Source of the DNA: Hyphomicrobiales bacterium
GTDB lineage: Bacteria > Pseudomonadota > Alphaproteobacteria > Rhizobiales > Xanthobacteraceae
DNA length: 37,567 nucleotides
Reading direction: 5' to 3'
NCBI GenBank assembly: GCA_018335895.1
Contig: JAGXQU010000008.1
Span: 1-37,567, forward strand
The position numbers were made by a program, and so were the translations under genes. Below the pieces are notes generated by a model, which had not been told where the DNA came from, ran no database searches, and was given only the letters and a program-made list of their open reading frames with translations. Below, piece after piece: positions 32,066-37,567 of the stretch; positions within the stretch are counted from its first letter, which is position 1, and every line of letters begins with the position of its first letter.

Positions 32066-33361
32066 ATGGCCGCACCCAAACCGCCAGCCTTTGAAACTCT
32101 GAGCCTGCACGCCGGCCAGCATCCGGACCCGGTGACCGGCGCGCGTGCCGTCCCGATCTATCAGACCACGTCCTACGTCTTTCAGGACACCGACCACGCT
32201 GCGGCACTCTTCAATCTCGAGCGCGCGGGCAACATCTACACGCGCATTTCCAACCCGACCACGTCGGTGCTCGAGGAACGCATTTCTGCGCTCGAAAACG
32301 GCGTCGGCGCGGTTGCGACCGCAAGCGGCATGGCGGCACTTCATCTCGCGATCGCGACGATCGCGAGCGCCGGCGATCACATCGTCGCTTCCGCTTCGCT
32401 CTACGGGGGCACAATCAATCTGCTCGCGCATACGCTGCCGCGCTTCGGCATCACGACAACCTTCGTGAAGCCGCGCGATCACGCCGCCATCAAGGCCGCG
32501 ATCAAGCCGAACACCAGGCTCGTGATCGGCGAGACCATCGGCAATCCCGGCCTCGAAGTGCTCGACATTCCGAAGGTCGCGGAGATCGCGCATGGCGCGA
32601 AGATTCCGTTACTGATCGACAACACCTTTGCGACACCCTATCTCTCGCGCCCGCTTGAACTCGGCGCCGATCTCGTCATGCACTCCATGACCAAATGGAT
32701 CGGCGGGCATGGCATCGCGATCGGCGGCATCATCGTCGATAGCGGCCGTTTCGACTGGGTCGGAAGCGGCAAGTTTCCGCAGCTCACCGAACCCTATGCC
32801 GGCTATCACGGCATCAATTTCGTCGAGCAATTCGGTCCTTGGGGCTTCGTGATGCGTGCGCGTTCGGAGGGTCTCCGCGATTTCGGCGCCTGCATTTCCC
32901 CGACCAACGCATTTCAGATTCTGCAAGGCGTCGAGACACTGGGCGTACGCATGGACCGTCACGTTGCAAACACGAAAGCCGTTCTGGAGGCTCTTTCCAA
33001 AAATCCGGCCGTCGAATGGGTATTGCACCCTTCCCTGCCTTCGCATGAAGACTTTGAACTTGCGAAGAAACTCCTCCCCCGCGGCGCGGGCTCCATCGTC
33101 AGCTTCGGCATCAAGGGTGGCCGTGCAGCCGGCAAGAAATTCATCGAGAGCCTGCGGTTGGCGAGCCACCTCGCAAACGTCGGCGATGCGAAGACGCTTG
33201 TGATCCACCCGGCCAGTACGACGCATCAGCAGATGGATGCGCGGCAACTCAAAGCTGCCGGCATCGGCGAGGAACTGATCCGCCTCTCGGTCGGCATCGA
33301 AAATGCCGCCGACATCATCGACGATCTCGCGCAGGCGCTGCGCACCTCGCAGAAAGCGTGA
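32066..33361 (+). CDS. O-acetylhomoserine aminocarboxypropyltransferase / sulfhydrylase family (PLP)
   Basis: The 431-residue protein belongs to the Cys/Met metabolism PLP family (MetY/Met17 type). The PLP lysine is Lys210 in 'MHSMTKWIGGHG'. 'YTRISNPTTSVLEERISALE', 'ATASGMAALHLAI' and 'IHPASTTHQQMDARQLKAAGI' match O-acetylhomoserine sulfhydrylases, and the 430-residue length separates it from the shorter MetB/MetC and MetZ forms. The enzyme makes homocysteine from O-acetylhomoserine and sulfide. The frame is open upstream, but the ATG at 32066 gives the normal N-terminus. The next gene follows after four bases, so the pair is one operon. I see no SAM riboswitch in the short upstream gap. Confidence 0.94.
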   Translation: MAAPKPPAFETLSLHAGQHPDPVTGARAVPIYQTTSYVFQDTDHAAALFNLERAGNIYTRISNPTTSVLEERISALENGVGAVATASGMAALHLAIATIASAGDHIVASASLYGGTINLLAHTLPRFGITTTFVKPRDHAAIKAAIKPNTRLVIGETIGNPGLEVLDIPKVAEIAHGAKIPLLIDNTFATPYLSRPLELGADLVMHSMTKWIGGHGIAIGGIIVDSGRFDWVGSGKFPQLTEPYAGYHGINFVEQFGPWGFVMRARSEGLRDFGACISPTNAFQILQGVETLGVRMDRHVANTKAVLEALSKNPAVEWVLHPSLPSHEDFELAKKLLPRGAGSIVSFGIKGGRAAGKKFIESLRLASHLANVGDAKTLVIHPASTTHQQMDARQLKAAGIGEELIRLSVGIENAADIIDDLAQALRTSQKA

Positions 33362-33365
33362 TTCC

Positions 33366-34145
33366 ATGCGCATCAAGGTCAATGGTTCAGAGGTTTTTGT
33401 TGCGACCGGCGGCAAGGAGTTTGATCCGGCAAAGCCGCTGGTCGTTTTCCTGCACGGCGCGGGTTTCGATCACTCGATATGGGCGCTTTACACACGCTGG
33501 CACGCACACAACGGCTACTCAGTGCTCGCGCCCGATCTTCCCGGGCACGGATTGTCCGGAGGCAAGCCGCTCGCAACCGTCGCGGAAATCGCCGACTGGG
33601 TTGCAGCGTTGATCGACGCGTCTGGCGCGAAGAAGGCGCGTCTTGTCGGACATTCGCTGGGTTCGCTGATCGCTATCGAGACGGCAGCGCGTCATCCGGA
33701 GCAAGTTACGAGCCTCGGCCTGATCGCCGGTGCGACCGTGATGCCGGTAAGCGAGCCTCTGCTCAACGCAGCGAGGGAAGACTCGCCCGATGCCATCGCC
33801 ATGATGACGCTCTGGGGGTTCGGCTCCCGCGCGAGCCGCGGCGGCTCGCTCTCACCGGGCAACTGGATGTTGGGCAAGGGTCTCCGCGTCCTGGAGGCTG
33901 CGAAGTCCGGCGTACTTTTCACCGATCTTTCAGCGAGCAATGCTTACGACGCGACCGAGGCCGCGAAGAAGGTGAAAGTGCCGACCACACTCGTCCTTGC
34001 CGAGCGCGATCTGATGACGCCTGCGAAGAACGGCAAGGCGCTCGCAGCGCTCATTCCCGGCGCAAAGATGGTCGTGCTTCCCGGCGCGGGCCACATGCTG
34101 CTCGCGGAAAAGCCGGACGAGGTGTTGAAGGCGATCGCAGCCTGA
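33366..34145 (+). CDS. Alpha/beta-fold hydrolase
   Basis: The 259-residue protein has the oxyanion segment 'VVFLHGAGFDHSIW' (HG at 30-31), nucleophile Ser97 in 'GHSLGS', an Asp in 'LAERDLMTPAKN' and His in 'PGAGHMLLAEKP', so the triad is complete. 'LAPDLPGHGLSGG' is typical of the esterase/lactonase/haloperoxidase-like branch. The substrate is unknown. No signal peptide is present, so it is cytosolic. It begins four bases after the sulfhydrylase stop, though whether it works in sulfur metabolism is open; such hydrolases often follow metY in related bacteria by my recollection. Its stop codon is in one arm of a perfect hairpin. Confidence 0.9.
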   Translation: MRIKVNGSEVFVATGGKEFDPAKPLVVFLHGAGFDHSIWALYTRWHAHNGYSVLAPDLPGHGLSGGKPLATVAEIADWVAALIDASGAKKARLVGHSLGSLIAIETAARHPEQVTSLGLIAGATVMPVSEPLLNAAREDSPDAIAMMTLWGFGSRASRGGSLSPGNWMLGKGLRVLEAAKSGVLFTDLSASNAYDATEAAKKVKVPTTLVLAERDLMTPAKNGKALAALIPGAKMVVLPGAGHMLLAEKPDEVLKAIAA

Positions 34146-34163
34146 CCGCATAAGTTGCGGTCA
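34143..34163. terminator. Bidirectional hairpin containing both stop codons of convergent genes
   Basis: TGACCGCA (34143-34150) and TGCGGTCA (34156-34163) form a perfect 8-bp stem with a five-base loop TAAGT. The first three bases are the hydrolase TGA and the last three, read on the minus strand, are the aminotransferase TGA. A symmetrical stem between convergent genes suits a shared terminator or 3'-end protector. No T-run follows on either side, so Rho-independent termination would be weak. Confidence 0.6.
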
Positions 34164-35396
34164 CGCCCGCTTCTGCACGTTTGCACTGCGCGCGGGCACG
34201 CCGAACTCGGCGCGGCACACTTCCGCAAGCACGGCAATGCCTTCACGGATCTGCTCATGCGAGGGACTCGCGTAGCAGATGCGGATGCGGCTCTTCGAGT
34301 GCGCGGCATCGACCGACCACTCCGGTCCCGGATTGATGGCAACACCTGCGGCAAGCGCCTTCTGATAAAGCCGCATCGCATCCACCTGATCCGGCAATTT
34401 CACCCAGAGGAAGATGCCGCCCGGCGGGTCCTGAAATTCCGCTGCGGTGCCGAACTGCTCGTTCAGCGATTCCTTCAGTGTTTCCAGTTTCGAGCGCAGC
34501 GCAGACCGCAAGACCGGCACATGGGATTCGAAGTGCGGTTTGCAGAATTCGGCAAGCACCATCTGTTCGAGCGCGCCGGAACCTGCGTCGGTTTTAAGCG
34601 AAAGCACGCGCGACAGAATTTCCCATGGCGCGACGATGTAACCGACACGGAGCGCTGGCGCGACCGACTTCGAAAACGACCCGATATGCACGACACCGCC
34701 GGTCTTGCTCATGGCGTAAATCGCGGGCGGACGCTTTCCGCTCCAGATCAGATCCGCATAACAATCGTCCTCGAAGACCGGCACGCCGTATTCTTCGGAG
34801 AGCTTCAGCAACTCGCGCCGCCGCTCCTCGCTCATGATCGTCGCGGTCGGATTCTGCACTGTCGGGATCGTGTAGATGAACTTCGGCCGCACGCCGCGCG
34901 CCTTCAGATCGGCTAGCGCATTGCTGAGTGCATCCATCCGCATTCCGCCTTCGTCAAGCGGGATGCCCACGACATTCACGCCCATCCGTGTCATGCGGTT
35001 GATCGAGCCCTGATAGCTGTCCTGCTCGTAGATCACGGTGTCGCCGCGCTCGCAGAGCACGGCGTTCACGAGATCCAGCGCCTGCAACGAGCCGGACACC
35101 ATCACGATGTCTTCAGCGGTGCATGAAATTCCGGCATCGCGCTTGAGCTTCTGCGCCACGAATTCGCGCAGCGGACGATAGCCCTGCGGACCTGTGTTCA
35201 CGGTGTAGTTCGAAAGCGCGTTGCCTTCCCGCGAAAGCACGCTGTCTGCCGCGGCGCGCAGCGCATCCACCGGCACCACGTCCGGATCGTTATTGCCGCC
35301 GACGAAACTGAAGCGCGGCGCACCGGTCCATTTGACCGCAGGTGCAGGCAGAGATCGCGCGAAAAGCGCAGAGAAATCGAACGCACTGGAACGCAT
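34161..35396 (-). CDS. PLP-dependent aminotransferase (class I/II, MocR/2-aminoadipate-like)
   Basis: The 411-residue protein is a fold-type I aminotransferase. The PLP lysine is Lys243 in 'GSFSKSVAPALRVGYIVAP', and 'YTIPTVQNPTATIMSEERRRELL' and 'VFEDDCYADLIWSG' carry the Asp and Tyr that hold the cofactor. 'SNYTVNTGPQGYRPLREFVAQKL' resembles LysN/2-aminoadipate and MocR aminotransferase domains. No winged-helix DNA-binding domain precedes it, so it is an enzyme rather than a MocR regulator. The amino donor and acceptor are not determined. It lies downstream of the Crp/Fnr gene on the same strand with 89 bases between, and ends in the shared hairpin. Confidence 0.92.
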   Translation of the reverse strand: MRSSAFDFSALFARSLPAPAVKWTGAPRFSFVGGNNDPDVVPVDALRAAADSVLSREGNALSNYTVNTGPQGYRPLREFVAQKLKRDAGISCTAEDIVMVSGSLQALDLVNAVLCERGDTVIYEQDSYQGSINRMTRMGVNVVGIPLDEGGMRMDALSNALADLKARGVRPKFIYTIPTVQNPTATIMSEERRRELLKLSEEYGVPVFEDDCYADLIWSGKRPPAIYAMSKTGGVVHIGSFSKSVAPALRVGYIVAPWEILSRVLSLKTDAGSGALEQMVLAEFCKPHFESHVPVLRSALRSKLETLKESLNEQFGTAAEFQDPPGGIFLWVKLPDQVDAMRLYQKALAAGVAINPGPEWSVDAAHSKSRIRICYASPSHEQIREGIAVLAEVCRAEFGVPARSANVQKRA

Positions 35397-35485
35397 GAAC
35401 CGGGTCCTTCCGGCCGCGCAGGATCGCGGCTCGGGAGGAGATTATCCGGGATTGTCAGCACCTTGCCAGTGCGGCGCGATGGTCT

Positions 35486-36319
35486 TCAGTCCCACTCCAC
35501 GAGTTCCTGCAAGCGCCGCTCGTCGAGCAGCGTAAGCCGCCGCCCGTCGAGCCGCAGAAGCCCGCTCGTCCGGAACCGGCTCAGAATCTTGCATACGTGA
35601 ACTGCGGTAAGTCCGGTTGCATCCGCGAGCTGTTGCTGGCGAACCGGAAAATCGATCGTACCATCATGCGCCAGTCCTTTTTTGTGCAGCCGATTGTGCA
35701 CGCTTAAGAGCAGCCGCGCGATCCGAGCCTCTGCCGAGCGCCGGCCGAGATCGAGGCTCAACTGATCCGCGCGTTCTCGCTCTTCGGAAATCGCGCGGCC
35801 AAGCTTCGCAGCAAGACTGCGGCTCTGAATAACCGCCTCGATCAATTCGCTGCGGCGGAATTTGCGGCAGGAGACCTGCGAGACCGCTTCGATGGCGCGT
35901 CCTGCACAGGTTTCGAAGAGATAGTTCATCGAGACCGCTTCGCCCGCGAGCGCGAAGGACACGATCTGCTTTCGTCCGTTTGCCACGGTGATCGAAGCCG
36001 CTGCCCAGCCGGAGCAGATCACCGGCACATAATCGCTTTCCTCGCGCTGGTGAAGGATCGTGCGGCGCGGGGGAAAGACCTGAACCTGCGAAGGCACGTG
36101 CGGCATGCCGCGCCCCGGCGGCGGATCGGTCTCGCTTTTTACTCCGAAACCGGGGCAGGCTCCGGTTTCGCGAACGAAGCATCCGCTGCAGGTCGGCAGG
36201 TAACGGGCATCGGCCGCTACGGGAGCCGCCTTGCCGTTTTCGCCGGGTGGGGTTTGGCGGAAACCGAACGCTTCGCCGGGTACGCTTTCACTCGAACGAT
36301 CCTCTCGAGTCTTCAGCAT
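35486..36319 (-). CDS. Crp/Fnr family regulator with FNR-type cysteines and atypical recognition helix
   Basis: The 277-residue protein has an N-terminal extension, a cyclic-nucleotide-type beta-roll (about 75-170), a dimerisation helix and a C-terminal winged helix. Cys44, Cys47 and Cys55 form C-x2-C-x7-C, the FnrN/AadR spacing, and Cys151 in 'VSQVSCRKF' matches the fourth FNR cysteine, so an oxygen-labile 4Fe-4S cluster is plausible. The recognition helix reads 'GLTAVHVCKILSRF'. The E-x-x-S-R that reads TTGAT in FNR is V-x-x-C-K here, so its DNA site should differ. The start could be later, but must precede Cys44. Its targets may include adjacent genes. Confidence 0.87.
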   Translation of the reverse strand: MLKTREDRSSESVPGEAFGFRQTPPGENGKAAPVAADARYLPTCSGCFVRETGACPGFGVKSETDPPPGRGMPHVPSQVQVFPPRRTILHQREESDYVPVICSGWAAASITVANGRKQIVSFALAGEAVSMNYLFETCAGRAIEAVSQVSCRKFRRSELIEAVIQSRSLAAKLGRAISEERERADQLSLDLGRRSAEARIARLLLSVHNRLHKKGLAHDGTIDFPVRQQQLADATGLTAVHVCKILSRFRTSGLLRLDGRRLTLLDERRLQELVEWD

Positions 36320-36385
36320 GGTCCACCGAGAATCAGTTGCGCATGGGAAACAATACCCAGCGCCAAGAGTGCAATATATTGGTGT

Positions 36386-36391
36386 ATTATA
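36386..36391 (-). promoter_or_regulatory. Candidate -10 box of the Crp/Fnr-type gene
   Basis: The minus strand reads TATAAT here, an exact -10 consensus, about 67 bases before the regulator's ATG. No good -35 sits 16-18 bases upstream, which would fit a promoter needing an activator. The palindrome CAATATATTG just downstream could allow autoregulation. Confidence 0.4.
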
Positions 36392-36601
36392 AGAAGGTCG
36401 CCGTTCTAGGGTTGTAGCCTCGCGAGGTGCTCAGTGAGACCTGCTCCCGTGCGGACCGACCGGGGAGCCGGACCAGCGCCTCCTTTGCCAAGCTAAGTTG
36501 TTGTGTTGCTTAGCGAACACTCCACTGCAGGACTGATCCGCTAAAAATACCGCTTGATCGACGGGCTTTGCTCCAGCTATTAGCCCTGCACGTGAAATCG
36601 A

Positions 36602-36628
36602 TATAATCACATATATAGATGTGATTAT
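36602..36628. promoter_or_regulatory. Palindromic operator overlapping a TATAAT box upstream of the YeeE permease
   Basis: Arms AATCACAT (36605-36612) and ATGTGATT (36619-36626) surround a six-base centre. Adding the flanks gives a 26-base palindrome (36603-36628) with one mismatched pair. TATAAT at 36602-36607 is an exact -10 box and lies inside the left arm. The ATG is 37 bases beyond. A dimeric repressor bound here would block RNA polymerase. AT-rich operators of this size suit ArsR/SmtB-type sulfide sensors of the BigR/SqrR group, which control YeeE permeases elsewhere; that link is inference. Confidence 0.65.
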
Positions 36629-36665
36629 TGGAGCGGCGCAAAACCGCCGGCCGGAAACGAAAATC

Positions 36666-37567
36666 ATGAGTCCGTTGGTACTTTCTCTTTGGGCCGGTCT
36701 TGCGATCGGCGCGGCGTTCGGCGTGACCGTGCAGCGGACAGGCTTCTGCCTGAACTCCGCATTCCGTGGCGCGCTCGTCTCCGGCGACAATCGCAAGCTC
36801 GCGTCATTCGGACTCGCGATGGCGATTGCGGTTCTATCGACACAGGCGCTCGAAGCATCCGGCCTGATCGACCTCAAACGCTCGATCTATCTGTCCACGC
36901 CTTCCTCGTGGCTCGTCGTTCCTCTTGGCGGTGCGCTGTTCGGCTACGGCATGATCGCCGCGAACGGCTGCGGCCCGCGCGCACTCGTGCTCCTCGGCCA
37001 GGGCAACCTGCGCTCGTTCCTTGTTCTGCTTTGTCTGGGTATCGCCGCCTTCGCGGCGCTGAGCGGCATCTTCGCGCCGGTTCGCACAGCACTTGCAGCG
37101 CCGACCACGCTTGTTTTCGAAAAGCTGCCTTCCGTGCCGCGCTATCTCGAAGCCTCGCTCGGCGCGGGTGCTGCACGCCTGCTTCCTGCCGCGGTGTTGT
37201 CGCTGGTCCTCGCGGGCCTCGCATTCAGGAGTGCGGCGTTCCGCGCTAGTCCGCGCGACATCGTCGGCGGTGTAGCCGTAGGGCTCCTGATCGCAGCAGG
37301 CTGGTTTGCTACCGGCTATCTCGGTCAGGACGAGTTCGAGCCCGCCCCGGTGGCGTCGCTCACCTTCATCGCGCCGGTCGGCGAAACGATTCAATACGCG
37401 ATGTTCGCTACCGGCGCGCGCATGACCTTCGGGATTGCGGTCGTCTGCGGCGTGTTCCTTGGGTCGCTTGTATCCGCCCTCGCGACGCGCAGCTACGAAT
37501 TGCAGAGTTTCAGCCGCCCGACACAAATGCTGCGATACATGGCGGGCGGCACGCTGATGGGTCTCGG
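36666..37567 (+). CDS. YeeE/YedE family sulfur-compound permease (TsuA-like, 3' end outside window)
   Basis: The frame is open from the ATG at 36666 to the window edge, giving 300 residues of a protein usually 330-400 long. It has about seven or more hydrophobic helices. The family repeats are visible as 'VQRTGFCLNSAFRGAL' with Cys28 and 'IAANGCGPRALVLLGQGN' with Cys102; these pore cysteines pass thiosulfate by transient hydrogen bonds in the studied TsuA. 'MLRYMAGGTLMGL' at the edge opens another repeat. It imports thiosulfate or another reduced sulfur species across the inner membrane. Only a weak GGAAACGA precedes the ATG. The palindrome over its -10 box suggests induction by a sulfur signal. 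Confidence 0.88.
   Translation, partial: MSPLVLSLWAGLAIGAAFGVTVQRTGFCLNSAFRGALVSGDNRKLASFGLAMAIAVLSTQALEASGLIDLKRSIYLSTPSSWLVVPLGGALFGYGMIAANGCGPRALVLLGQGNLRSFLVLLCLGIAAFAALSGIFAPVRTALAAPTTLVFEKLPSVPRYLEASLGAGAARLLPAAVLSLVLAGLAFRSAAFRASPRDIVGGVAVGLLIAAGWFATGYLGQDEFEPAPVASLTFIAPVGETIQYAMFATGARMTFGIAVVCGVFLGSLVSALATRSYELQSFSRPTQMLRYMAGGTLMGL

Larger units (their letters stand above)
36320..36665. other. 346-bp divergent intergenic region between the Fnr-type regulator and the YeeE permease
   Basis: This gap is much richer in A and T at both ends than its surroundings. On the regulator side, TATAAT on the minus strand (36386-36391) is followed by the perfect 10-bp palindrome CAATATATTG (36372-36381). 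In the middle are CCTCGCGAGG (36418-36427) and a hairpin GCTAAG / CTTAGC (36492-36497 / 36509-36514) with an 11-base loop. On the permease side lies a large palindrome listed separately. I found no coding frame with gene-like composition and no recognisable riboswitch. Confidence 0.7.

Noticed and set aside
36431-36877. Minus-strand frame of 148 codons across the permease start
   Set aside because: It runs antisense through the permease gene and the palindromic promoter region and has no gene-like composition or ribosome site.

Overview
The window reads as chromosomal DNA of a GC-rich alphaproteobacterium, most likely order Hyphomicrobiales (Bradyrhizobium/Rhodopseudomonas/Xanthobacteraceae side). 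This rests on the high GC3 of every gene, an LpsB-type core mannosyltransferase, FnrN-like cysteine spacing in a Crp/Fnr protein, and short palindromic repeats of the 'CCTCATCCTGAGGAGC...TCTCGAAGGATGAGG' kind that I know from those genomes. The placement is inference. I found no tRNA, rRNA, CRISPR array, insertion sequence, integrase or attachment site. Coding density is high and many neighbours overlap by 1-4 bases.

Region 1 (1-11629) is an envelope-polysaccharide block. On the left are a partial Gfo/Idh/MocA dehydrogenase and a transaldolase (both minus), then LpsB-like mannosyltransferase and heptosyltransferase I (plus), convergent with heptosyltransferase II (minus). On the right a plus-strand run galE-ugd-galU-ABC exporter-manC makes UDP-galactose, UDP-glucose, UDP-glucuronate and GDP-mannose and carries an MsbA-like exporter. 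Together these supply and build the LPS inner core and possibly an exopolysaccharide.

Region 2 (11630-14800) holds a fumarylacetoacetate-hydrolase-fold enzyme with a SnoaL/NTF2-like partner, then a soluble globin-coupled-type chemoreceptor.

Region 3 (14825-24047, all minus) is a form II carbon-monoxide-dehydrogenase-like (molybdenum hydroxylase) cluster. In transcription order it is 2-keto-4-pentenoate-hydratase-like enzyme, CoxG, CoxS, CoxL (AYRGAGR active-site loop), CoxM, CoxD (MoxR ATPase), CoxE (VWA), acyl-CoA dehydrogenase and a histidine phosphatase. A perfect 18-bp palindrome lies just upstream of coxS. The catabolic neighbours and form II loop argue for an organic substrate rather than CO.

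Region 4 (24146-30599) is a membrane-lipid block: DUF2177, an unknown multi-pass membrane protein, DUF1295 and a secreted or anchored alpha/beta hydrolase on one side, and a divergent FAD oxidoreductase (COG2907), DUF1365 and cyclopropane-fatty-acid synthase on the other. The set resembles lipid-modification clusters linked elsewhere to photo-oxidative or general stress.

Region 5 (30631-35396) is metabolic: aldo/keto reductase, TrmO tRNA methyltransferase, O-acetylhomoserine sulfhydrylase-type enzyme, alpha/beta hydrolase and a PLP aminotransferase. The last two converge on a perfect hairpin carrying both stop codons.

Region 6 (35486-37567) has an Fnr-type regulator with four candidate Fe-S cysteines but an unusual recognition helix, a 346-bp intergenic region, and the start of a YeeE/YedE sulfur-compound permease. 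That permease's promoter region contains a near-perfect 26-bp palindrome overlapping a TATAAT box, pointing to repressor control of sulfur uptake.
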